From positions 248,001 through 312,000 of the forward strand of contig CAWBGG010000007.1 in NCBI GenBank assembly GCA_963788205.1: a DNA stretch of 64,000 nucleotides, in the 5' to 3' direction. Numbering within the stretch: the first letter of the stretch is position 1; every line of letters begins with the position of its first letter. Under the pieces are notes generated by a model. It had not been told where the DNA came from. It did no database searches and saw only the letters and a list, made by a program, of their open reading frames with translations. Source of the stretch: CAVVMA01 sp963788205. GTDB taxonomy: Bacteria; Desulfobacterota; Binatia; Binatales; Binataceae. The translations under genes and the position numbers were made by a program. Of the stretch, positions 56,669 to 64,000 are shown piece by piece.

Positions 56669-59125
56669 ATGAGATCGTTGAGCGTGTTATCTGTTTCCCG
56701 CTGTTTTCGCTTCGTCGTTATCGCGGCTTTCGTCGGAGCGTCAATCGCGCCGGCAACATTATTCGCACAGAGCACTGCGGACGCTCCTGAGAAAAAAGCC
56801 CCGCGCGGCACGCTGACATTCACGCCGAAATCGCTGCCCTTCGCGAAGGTCCAGGCGGGCACGAGCAAGCAGCTAACGGTGAATCTCACCAATACCAGCA
56901 AGGTGGCAATCGCGATCACCAAAATCGCGGCCACCGGAGCCGGGTTCTCGCCATCGCAGAATTGTCTGATCACCCTGGCCGCGCTCACCGGCGCTTGCCC
57001 GGTGGTCGTGATGTTCAGCCCCGCCACCGCGAAGAATGCCAAGGGAACCAAGGTTACCGGCACGTTGACAATCACAGATAACGCCTCGAACAGCCCGCAG
57101 AAGGTAACGCTTTCCGCGACGAAGTTCGGACCGGTGGCGACTCCGACGCCAACGCCAACAGCGTCAGCGGCGACTCCGACCCCGACGCCGACCTCGCCAT
57201 CGAGTGGCTCCCCGACGCCGACTCCGACCTCCGTCGCGAGCTACAGCCTCGCCGGCGTCGCAGCGGTCGGCGATCCGCTGCCCGCGGCGGCGATCACGCT
57301 CAAGGACCAGAACGGCACCACCAAAACCGCGACCACCGGCAGCGACGGCTCCTTCAGCATCAACATCACCGGTCTCACTTCGCCCTTCCTGCTGGAAGCG
57401 GTCAGCGCCGACGGCAAGACCACCCTGTTCAGCGCTGCGGTGAGTCCGGGCGCCGGCAATGTCACCGCCAATGTCCATCCCTACACCGACCTTGCGGTGC
57501 GCGCCTACTACGCGGCCCTCAATGGCAGCGGCGCGGCGACGGTCTTCAACAGCGTGAGCAGCAGCACTCTGCTGCCTGCCCAGACGGATCTGAACAATCT
57601 CTCCCAGACCCTCGGCAGCGCCCTGGAGCCCACGCTGGCCGCCGACAGCGTCGCGAATCCGGCGGCGTTCAGCATCTTCAGTACGCCATTTAACGCGAAT
57701 CAGACGGGATTCGACCTGCTGCTGCACGATACGGCCTACACGCCGGCGAGTTCGCCGGGTTCAGCGGCGAGCTATGCCATTGACACGACGAATGCCAACG
57801 GCGAACTGGTCGAGAACGGCACAGTCACGGCCGGCGCCGGCAGCATCGGCGTCAGCAACACGGTCAGCAACACGCCAACCGGTGGGACGATGACGACCAG
57901 CTCTTCCAGTTCGGCCGTGAACGTCTCCGCGACGACTGCTCAGCAGCAGAGCGACGAACAGGGGGCAGTGGCGGGCATACAGACTCTATGGACCAACCTC
58001 GCCAACGTCGTTAATACCGAGGGCAGCGCGCTGACCACCCCGGACCTTGCGCCCTTCATCGATCCGAATGCTCTCGATCGCGGCACCAACGCCTCCGCAT
58101 TCGAGCAACAATTGGTGCAGTTTTTCACTCAGACGACTCAGACGGTCAGCTTTCAGTCCGTGCCCGAGGTTTACGACTTCACCGAAGCCAACGGCCAGAC
58201 GCTGATTACGGCGGAAGTGCTCTTGAGCATCACTGCCAACGGTAGCAGCTATGGCGACTATCTCGGCGGCATCAGCGGCGGCGATGGACGCCCCGGCTTC
58301 GTGTACATCAAGGAAAGTGACGGCAGCTACCGGCTCTACGGTGACCAGTCCATTGCCAACATGGACCTGGACGTGCAGTCGAGCATTTCCTACAACCCAT
58401 CCGGAACCTCGAATAACGGCCCCAGCATAAGCATTAATGCGAGGGCGCCTTTCGCCACACCACCGTCCAGCGGCGCGCTGTTGGGCGTCGGCACGGTCAG
58501 CAACGTCACGGTCGCCAACACCAATGGCAACACCCTGCTGCCCAATTGCACCGGCAGTCAGCCCTACACACTGAACCAGGCGGGCACTCTCACCCTGGTC
58601 GAGCGTCAGAACAACGGGCAGGCGGTGACGAACAACGGCCAGGAAACCTTCGACGTCTCCGCCTGCGGCGAAGGCTTCAGCATCGCCAATCCACCGCCAT
58701 CCGGCACGCAGTTCCTGGTGACCTTCAATACGCCTAGCGGCGGCAGCGACTCGATCACGGCGCAGATCCATAGCCAGACCGCGGAGCTGCCCAATCTGGT
58801 ATCCATCAACGGCCAGAGTCCGGCGACCTTCCTGTCGACCCACCATGTCGCCGACGTGGTGGGCACGGCCTTGACCCTGACCTGGACGCTGCCGGCGACG
58901 TTCCAGGTGGAATCCATCGATCTCGAAGCCAGCCCCCAGGACGCCAACGGCGATACGGACCCGACCGACACGAATGTCAGTCCTGCGGCCACCAGCGGCA
59001 GCGCGCCGACTATCCCGGCCACGCTGCAGAACGGCAACAGCACGACCAGCGTGAATTGCGGCATTCAGTTCTTTGGCGCGAACGGCGAACGCATCGACGT
59101 AAACTTTAACATCACACCACAGTAA
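56669..59125 (+). CDS. Large secreted protein with choice-of-anchor D domain and TP linker
   Basis: This protein has 818 residues from ATG 56669 with GGAGAAG upstream. A signal peptide (to about residue 34, LFAQ) is followed by an ASPM-SPD-2-Hydin/choice-of-anchor D domain (LTFTPKSLPFAKVQAGTS). A low-complexity Thr-Pro linker (about 158-190) leads to a carboxypeptidase-like/Ig fold (SYSLAGVAAVGDPLPAAAITL). The rest is Ser/Thr/Asn/Gly-rich beta structure. There is no catalytic motif. It is probably a cell-surface or extracellular adhesive protein. Confidence 0.75.
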   Translation: MRSLSVLSVSRCFRFVVIAAFVGASIAPATLFAQSTADAPEKKAPRGTLTFTPKSLPFAKVQAGTSKQLTVNLTNTSKVAIAITKIAATGAGFSPSQNCLITLAALTGACPVVVMFSPATAKNAKGTKVTGTLTITDNASNSPQKVTLSATKFGPVATPTPTPTASAATPTPTPTSPSSGSPTPTPTSVASYSLAGVAAVGDPLPAAAITLKDQNGTTKTATTGSDGSFSINITGLTSPFLLEAVSADGKTTLFSAAVSPGAGNVTANVHPYTDLAVRAYYAALNGSGAATVFNSVSSSTLLPAQTDLNNLSQTLGSALEPTLAADSVANPAAFSIFSTPFNANQTGFDLLLHDTAYTPASSPGSAASYAIDTTNANGELVENGTVTAGAGSIGVSNTVSNTPTGGTMTTSSSSSAVNVSATTAQQQSDEQGAVAGIQTLWTNLANVVNTEGSALTTPDLAPFIDPNALDRGTNASAFEQQLVQFFTQTTQTVSFQSVPEVYDFTEANGQTLITAEVLLSITANGSSYGDYLGGISGGDGRPGFVYIKESDGSYRLYGDQSIANMDLDVQSSISYNPSGTSNNGPSISINARAPFATPPSSGALLGVGTVSNVTVANTNGNTLLPNCTGSQPYTLNQAGTLTLVERQNNGQAVTNNGQETFDVSACGEGFSIANPPPSGTQFLVTFNTPSGGSDSITAQIHSQTAELPNLVSINGQSPATFLSTHHVADVVGTALTLTWTLPATFQVESIDLEASPQDANGDTDPTDTNVSPAATSGSAPTIPATLQNGNSTTSVNCGIQFFGANGERIDVNFNITPQ
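57139..57235 (+). repeat. Low-complexity ACTCCGACGCC repeat encoding the TP linker
   Basis: The stretch is built from imperfect copies of ACTCCGACGCC and CCGACGCCGAC, which encode alternating Thr-Pro. It lies inside the large secreted protein gene and gives a flexible linker. Such repeats can change length by slippage. Confidence 0.7.
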
Positions 59126-59167
59126 GCACGGATGACCCAGCCCTCGACAGCAGCGCTGCCGGGGGCG

Positions 59168-60586
59168 CTATGCTGACAGCTTTGGTCCTGCGATCGGGCC
59201 GCGGGCGCGCTCGTAGGCGTCTGCGATTCTGATCACGCCCGCCTCGTCGAATGGCCGCCCGATTATCTGCATCGAGAGCGGGAGGCCTTGCGCGGAAAGC
59301 CCGGTCGGAATCGCGAGCGCCGGTTGGCCGGTCGCATCGAAGGGCGAAGTGAACCGGATGATCGCCTGCACCGTATCTATGCTCGCTTCGCTGTCGACCT
59401 GTACCCTCGCCTCGCCGATTCGTGGCGCGGCGATTGCGCTGCCGGGCGCGACCAGCACGTCGCGGCTCTCCATTGCCTTCAGCACGTCGGCCAGAATTGC
59501 CGCCCGCGAGCGCTGCATCCGCACGTAGGTCGTGGCCGGAATGCCTAAGCCCATCTCCAGTAGCCCGCGCACGTCGGCGCCGTAGTCTTGCGGCCGCGTG
59601 CGCATCCAGGTCTGGTGATACTCCAGCGCTTCAGCGAGCATCACGACCGAGGTCGCGACACTGGCGGTCTCCAGCGCCGGCGCCGACACCTCTTGCACCA
59701 CCGCGCCCATCGCGGCGAGCTGCTGCAACGCCGCGTTGAACGATCGCGCCACCTCGCTGCTGAGCCCGTAGTTAAGCTCGCGGATCACGCCGATCCGCGC
59801 GCCGCGGATATCCTTGCCGAGCGCGGCTGCATAGTCGGGCACCGGCTCGCGGCTCGAAGTCGGGTCGTCCGGATCATGGCCCGCGATTACGCCCAGCATG
59901 ATCGCCGCGTCGCGCACCGTGCGCGTGATCGGGCCAACATGGTCGAGCGTGTTCGCCAGCGGAATCACGCCGTAGCGGCTCACCCGGCTCCAGGTCGGCT
60001 TGAGCCCGACGCATCCGCACAGTGAGGCGGGAACCCGGATCGATCCGCCGGTGTCGGTGCCGATTGTGGCCGCCGCCATCGCGGCCACGATCGCCGCCGC
60101 CGAGCCGCCGCTCGAGCCGCCGGGAATCCGCTCGCGGTCATAGGGATTGCGCACCGTGCCCCAATGCGGGTTCGTGCACGAGATCCCATAGGCAAACTCG
60201 TGCAGGTTAAGCTTGCCGAGCAGCACCGCGCCGGCCGCGGCGAGCCGCTTCGATACGGTCGCGTCGTGATCGGGCACGAAGTCGGCGAGAATTTTCGAGC
60301 CGGCGGTGGTGCGGATCCCTTTGGTGTAGAGCAGGTCTTTGATCGCGACCGGAACGCCGTGCATCGGGCCGCGCCATCGGCCCGCAGAAATTTCCGCTTC
60401 CGCGCTTTTGGCTGCGGCGCGCGCGAGGTCGGCGGTTACGGTGATGTACGCCCGCAGCGTGCCGTCGAGCGCGGCGATTCGGCCCAGGTAAGCCTCGGTC
60501 AGCTCGACCGGCGAGATTTCGCCAGCGCGCAGCTTCGGGCCGAGCCCGGCCACATCGAGCGCGAGCAGTTCATCCGAACTGCTCAT
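59168..60586 (-). CDS. Amidase signature (GatA-like) hydrolase
   Basis: This protein has 472 residues. The Ser-cisSer-Lys triad is visible: Lys in VAIKDLLYTKG, the cis-Ser and nucleophile Ser in GGSSGGSAAAI and DTGGSIRVPASLCG. The overall length fits GatA/AtzF-type amidases. Start overlaps the small upstream gene by four bases. The presence of an AtzG-like small subunit favours a dedicated amide or ureide hydrolase rather than tRNA-Gln amidotransferase. No gatB is nearby. Confidence 0.88.
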   Translation of the reverse strand: MSSSDELLALDVAGLGPKLRAGEISPVELTEAYLGRIAALDGTLRAYITVTADLARAAAKSAEAEISAGRWRGPMHGVPVAIKDLLYTKGIRTTAGSKILADFVPDHDATVSKRLAAAGAVLLGKLNLHEFAYGISCTNPHWGTVRNPYDRERIPGGSSGGSAAAIVAAMAAATIGTDTGGSIRVPASLCGCVGLKPTWSRVSRYGVIPLANTLDHVGPITRTVRDAAIMLGVIAGHDPDDPTSSREPVPDYAAALGKDIRGARIGVIRELNYGLSSEVARSFNAALQQLAAMGAVVQEVSAPALETASVATSVVMLAEALEYHQTWMRTRPQDYGADVRGLLEMGLGIPATTYVRMQRSRAAILADVLKAMESRDVLVAPGSAIAAPRIGEARVQVDSEASIDTVQAIIRFTSPFDATGQPALAIPTGLSAQGLPLSMQIIGRPFDEAGVIRIADAYERARGPIAGPKLSA

Positions 60587-60804
60587 AACTTGCCGCCCTG
60601 CACGCGCGCCGCCGCGGCCAGCAGGTTCGGGTAGCCGAACGGAGGCTCAATCGCGCCGAGCTCGAGCGCGGCGCCGAGGTGATTCGCCACGGTTATCAGC
60701 GCGCCGGTGCCGGCTGCGATTGCGATCGCGCTTTCGTCGGAGATCTGGTAGTCGTAGATCTCTTTGGCGATTAGTTTCACGGTCTCGGGTCGCAGTATTC
60801 CCAT
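60583..60804 (-). CDS. AtzG/GatC-like small subunit of the amidase
   Basis: This protein has 73 residues: an N-terminal helix (PETVKLIAKEIYDYQ) and a longer helix (AAGTGALITVANHL), ending with PPFGYPNLLAAA. The size and pattern match AtzG-like proteins that stabilise an amidase partner. It overlaps the amidase by ATGA, which fits a stoichiometric complex. Confidence 0.7.
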   Translation of the reverse strand: MGILRPETVKLIAKEIYDYQISDESAIAIAAGTGALITVANHLGAALELGAIEPPFGYPNLLAAAARVQGGKL

Positions 60805-60852
60805 CGGCCTGCTCCAATACTTTGTTGCTAATCCTCGTTCCTAATCGGGCCG

Positions 60853-61818
60853 TTAGGCATTGGCGAACACGCCCAGCAGCTTGCGCACGCAGGTGGCGTA
60901 GTCCTCGCCGACCGGATTGGGCACGATTATCGGCGTTTCGGCGCCTGCGGCGCGATACTCGGCCAGCCGCTCGAGACATCGCGAGGCCGGGCCGATCAGC
61001 GCCAGCGCATCCAGCATCGGCTCGGTAAGAGCGGCCGCCATCGCAGCGGTGTCGCGGCGGCCGGCGGCTTCGATAACTCGGGCGGCCTCGGTCTCGAAAC
61101 CGCTTTTCGCCAGCAGCCGATTGTAGAACGGCAGCGCGGCGTAAAAGGAAAGCCCGCGCCGCGCCGATTCGATCGCCCGTGCGCGATCGTCGTGTAGAAA
61201 GACCGGCAAGCCCATCGTGATTGCGATATCGGCGGGCTTGCGTCCATGGCGGGCGGCTTCAGCGCGCGCGGCGGCAATCGACCGGCGCATCCGCTCGGGC
61301 GTGCATAGGTAGAGCATCAGGCCGTCGGCAACTTCGCCGGCCAGCCGCGCGGTCTCCATCGCCAGCGCGGCGAAGTAGATAGGAATCGGGTGCTCCGGCT
61401 TGCGAAACCGCAATCCGAAGCCGGGAATCGGCTCGCCGCTCAGCGCGTTGCGCACTGCCGCGACATAGCCGCGTAGCTTGTCGCGGGCGTTGCCCATCTC
61501 GATTCCGAGGCCCTGCAAGGCCGGGCGATGGCTCACGCCAAGGCCCAGGATAAAACGGCCTTCGGAAACTTCCTGCACCATCGCGGCGCCGGCGGCGCAC
61601 AGCGTAGGCTGGCGCAAATAGATGTTGACGATCCAGGTGGCGATCGTGACGCGGCGCGTGCCGGCCGCGATCGCATGACAGCACATCAGCCCGTCGTTGT
61701 TCGCTTCGGGAACGAAAACGCCGCTGAGGCCGGCGTCCTCAGCCTCGCGCGCGAGCTGCACGAAGTCGCGGGTCGGAATTCCAGAGAATGGGGACAATGC
61801 GATTCCGCATGCGGTCAT
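60853..61818 (-). CDS. LLM-class flavin-dependent oxidoreductase
   Basis: This protein has 321 residues and the luciferase-like TIM barrel. The N-terminus GIALSPFSGIPTRDFVQLAREAE (about residues 4-26), VTIATWIVNIYLRQP and GRFILGLGVSH are typical of F420- or FMN-dependent LLM enzymes, such as methylene-H4MPT reductase-like and monooxygenase-like members. Cofactor cannot be fixed from sequence. It lies 48 bases upstream of the amidase pair and may belong to the same catabolic operon. Confidence 0.85.
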   Translation of the reverse strand: MTACGIALSPFSGIPTRDFVQLAREAEDAGLSGVFVPEANNDGLMCCHAIAAGTRRVTIATWIVNIYLRQPTLCAAGAAMVQEVSEGRFILGLGVSHRPALQGLGIEMGNARDKLRGYVAAVRNALSGEPIPGFGLRFRKPEHPIPIYFAALAMETARLAGEVADGLMLYLCTPERMRRSIAAARAEAARHGRKPADIAITMGLPVFLHDDRARAIESARRGLSFYAALPFYNRLLAKSGFETEAARVIEAAGRRDTAAMAAALTEPMLDALALIGPASRCLERLAEYRAAGAETPIIVPNPVGEDYATCVRKLLGVFANA

Positions 61819-61930
61819 GATCGACTCCTGTCGGGCGCTCCCGATGCTAGCGCAGTGCCGCGCGCGATGGTTAACGGCGAACGGCGCACGCCTCGGCGGG
61901 GCTCCGCCTACGACGAAATGACCGCCACTG

Positions 61931-64000
61931 TCATCTCACTACGCGGCGGCGTTTCAGGTCGGCGATTCGGGCGGCGTCGTATCCCAGGTACTGCGACAGG
62001 ATCTCCTCAGTATGCTGCCCGAGCATTGGGGCGGCGCGCTCGACCTTGGGGGCTGCGGCCGAGAACTTCGCGAGGGTTCCCGACTGGAGCACGCGGCCCA
62101 ATTGCGGATGCGTTACCTCCGCGATCAGTTCGTTGGCTACGACCTGCCGATCGTCGAATAGCTCCTTGACCTTGCTGACCACAGCAGCCGGGATACCGGC
62201 CGCGCGCAGCGATCGTAGCGCCTCGGCGCCCTCCAGGTTCGCGAAGTAGCCTTCGAGCACCGCCGCGAGCCGCCCTGTGGCCGGCTCACGCACGGCGTCA
62301 TCGTACGATCTAGTCGCGGTGGTGCCGGCGAGTAGCGTGCGCATCGCGTCCCAATCGCGCGGCTGCGCGATCGCGATACTGATCCAGCGGCCGTCGCCGC
62401 ATCGATAGCATCGCGATAGCGCGGAGCGGCCGCGATACTCGGCGTCGCCGTTTTCCAGATCGGGGCGTCCTTTGTAGAAGACGAACTCGCCCGCCTGCAT
62501 CGCAATCGCGGCTTGCAGCAGCGACGCCTCGCACATCTGGCCTCGCCCGGTGATTTGGCGCGCGCGCAGCGCGAGCACGCATCCCAGCGCAGAGAGCATC
62601 GCCGCGCCGTAATCGCATATCGCGCAGGTCAGGTAAACCGGGTGGCCGTGATGGCCGCCCTGCGCCGCCATCGCGCCCGAGCGCGCCTGGAGCAGTGGAT
62701 CGAACGCAGGCTGGTCGTGCTCGGGTCCGCGATTTCCGAACCCGGTGACCGACATGTAGATGATACGCGGGTTGAGCGCCGCGAGCGTTGCGTAATCGAG
62801 ACCGAAGCGGCGCATCCGGCCGGGACGCAGGTTCTCCACTATGATGTCGGCTTTTTTCGCCAGCTCCCGCACGATCTCACGGCCCGCCTCCGAGCCGAGA
62901 TCGAGCGCCAGCCCGCGCTTGCCCTGGTTCCAACTCAAAAAGCCGAAACCGAAATGGCGAAACGCGTCGCCCTCCAGGCTCTCGATTTTGATCACGTCCG
63001 CGCCCAACTGGGCGAGGATCATCGGACCGTAGGAGCCGGCGATATAGCTGGCGAAGTCGAGCACGATTACGCCGGCGAGTGGACCCCTGCCGCGCGATCC
63101 GATCTGCGCTCCGCCAGGCGCCGGCGCTTCCGGGTCCGACCGTTCGATCAATTCCGCTACCGAATGCGCTCCCGATTCGATCGTCGGCGCCGCGCCCGAG
63201 ATCTCCCCGGGCGTGTCGTGCAGCGTGACCGGCACGCCCATCTGCACCGTGGGCCCGAGGATCGCGTCGGCGATCTCGCGGCGCATCCCGACCGATCGTA
63301 CCTGGGCGTGATCGATAAACTCCTGGCGCGACAGCACGGGCGCGCACGGAACATCGGCTTCACGCAGGATGCGCAACCATTCATCGCGCGGCCGCGAACG
63401 CATTACTGGCGACAGGATGTCCTTGAGGGTTTGCCAATGCTCGCCCGGTATTCCCCACGGCGCGGCCTCGAAGCGGGGGTCGGTGATCAGGTCGGGACGC
63501 TCGATCGCGAGCGCGAACTTGTTCCAGAAGGTCGCATTGCCGCACGCAACGAACAGGTAGTCGCCGTCGCCGGCCTGGTAGAGCCGATAGCACGGAATCG
63601 GCCCGAGCGGATCGTCGGTGCGCACGTAGAGCGCGCCCGCCTTCTCGTGCCGTATGATCGATCCGGTCTGAAGCGAGCAGGCGCCGGCCAGCAGTGAGAC
63701 TTCGATCAACTGGCCCTCGCCGTCGCCGCGCGTGACCAGGGCGGCTGCGGCGGCGATCGCGCCCATCACGCCGGCGGAATAGCTGACCGCGGGAAACGTC
63801 AGCGGCGCGGGATTTCCGCTCCGCGTCCATTGACTCCCCGCGATCCCGGCGCGCGCCTGCACCAGCTCCTCGCAGGCGTCATCGTCGGCGTCGGGTCCGC
63901 GACTGCCGAGCGGCGGCATGCTCAGCAGGAGGACCCGCGGATTGATCCTTCGCATCGATTCGTAATCGAGGCCGAGCGCGCGCGCGCGCCGCACCGTGTA
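61931..64000 (-). CDS. Tandem CaiB/BaiF CoA transferase, partial at right edge
   Basis: The frame is open to the window edge; the start lies beyond it, so about 690 residues are seen. Two CaiB-type class III CoA-transferase domains occur in tandem. The first is represented by its later part (LGLDYESMRRINPRVLLLSM onwards); the second is complete, with VLDFASYIAGSYGPMILAQLGADVIKIE, the catalytic-Asp-bearing SVTGFGNRGP region and DYGAAML. Class III enzymes move CoA between acids via an aspartyl-CoA intermediate. Fused double-domain forms are found in catabolic clusters. The two halves may form an intramolecular dimer (inference). Confidence 0.85.
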   Translation of the reverse strand, partial: YTVRRARALGLDYESMRRINPRVLLLSMPPLGSRGPDADDDACEELVQARAGIAGSQWTRSGNPAPLTFPAVSYSAGVMGAIAAAAALVTRGDGEGQLIEVSLLAGACSLQTGSIIRHEKAGALYVRTDDPLGPIPCYRLYQAGDGDYLFVACGNATFWNKFALAIERPDLITDPRFEAAPWGIPGEHWQTLKDILSPVMRSRPRDEWLRILREADVPCAPVLSRQEFIDHAQVRSVGMRREIADAILGPTVQMGVPVTLHDTPGEISGAAPTIESGAHSVAELIERSDPEAPAPGGAQIGSRGRGPLAGVIVLDFASYIAGSYGPMILAQLGADVIKIESLEGDAFRHFGFGFLSWNQGKRGLALDLGSEAGREIVRELAKKADIIVENLRPGRMRRFGLDYATLAALNPRIIYMSVTGFGNRGPEHDQPAFDPLLQARSGAMAAQGGHHGHPVYLTCAICDYGAAMLSALGCVLALRARQITGRGQMCEASLLQAAIAMQAGEFVFYKGRPDLENGDAEYRGRSALSRCYRCGDGRWISIAIAQPRDWDAMRTLLAGTTATRSYDDAVREPATGRLAAVLEGYFANLEGAEALRSLRAAGIPAAVVSKVKELFDDRQVVANELIAEVTHPQLGRVLQSGTLAKFSAAAPKVERAAPMLGQHTEEILSQYLGYDAARIADLKRRRVVR

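Overview
This is a GC-rich bacterial chromosome segment with dense, mostly operonic gene packing. It holds the replication-origin neighbourhood (hemL, a candidate oriC, dnaA, dnaN), part of the ATP synthase operon, shikimate-pathway genes, ileS-lspA, and catabolic genes at the right edge. The mix of a sedolisin with Ig-like repeats, tandem CaiB CoA transferases, LLM oxidoreductase, amidase with a small AtzG-like partner, and an ATP synthase c subunit with a signal-like N-terminus suggests an uncultivated soil or sediment lineage of the Binatota/Desulfobacterota type. That placement is an impression from gene content only. I saw no tRNA, rRNA, CRISPR array or insertion sequence.

Layout. 1-4.6 kb (minus strand): an envelope-stress-like operon of histidine kinase, NtrC-type regulator, PspA homologue and two lipoproteins, one a short-period repeat protein. 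4.9-5.7 kb: pyrF. 5.9-8.35 kb: a lower-GC accessory island with a small putative DNA-binding protein, a dCTP-deaminase/dUTPase-fold protein fused to a winged helix, two small proteins and an intracellular trypsin-like protease. 8.4-15.4 kb: TauE/DUF1634 transporter pair, SDR, HTH protein, PEBP, engB, glycosyltransferase, and a spore-photoproduct-lyase-like radical SAM enzyme with a coupled partner. 15.4-18.6 kb: ferritin-like protein and secreted sedolisin. 18.9-19.3 kb: a small secreted-protein gene interrupted by an amber codon.

19.4-29.3 kb is the most distinctive region. It encodes the 7-deazapurine route (QueD, QueE, FolE, a QueC stub), two Gpt-like phosphoribosyltransferases, two HAD phosphatases, UbiX and UbiD homologues, a GMP-reductase/IMPDH-like enzyme without CBS domains, and a free-standing condensation-domain protein. 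The enzyme set fits a tubercidin/toyocamycin-type 7-deazapurine nucleoside pathway: make carboxy-deazaguanine, attach ribose-phosphate, remove the 2-amino group, decarboxylate with prenylated FMN, dephosphorylate. The condensation protein could add an acyl or aminoacyl group. The cluster has been rearranged: a ~310-bp direct repeat (folE tail plus ubiX start) flanks an AT-richer insert carrying the queC stub and the first PRTase/HAD pair.

29.6-37 kb: secreted protein, MAPEG protein, ileS-lspA, diiron protein, ECF sigma/anti-sigma pair. 37-43 kb (minus strand): PhyH dioxygenase, aroB, aroK, aroC, an intrinsic terminator, then atpE, atpB, atpI, atpZ and hemL. 44-47.3 kb: candidate oriC, dnaA, dnaN. 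47.6-59.1 kb: lipoprotein, two membrane glycosyltransferases, a thioredoxin-like DUF255 protein, a nuclease/phosphatase, a GH172-like protein and a large secreted protein. 59.2-64 kb (minus strand): amidase with small subunit, LLM oxidoreductase, and a tandem CoA transferase running off the edge.

Five otherwise intact genes (folE, ubiX, ileS, anti-sigma factor, DUF255 protein) each carry a single-base frameshift. Because ileS is essential, I think consensus errors in the assembly are more likely than decay for most of them.
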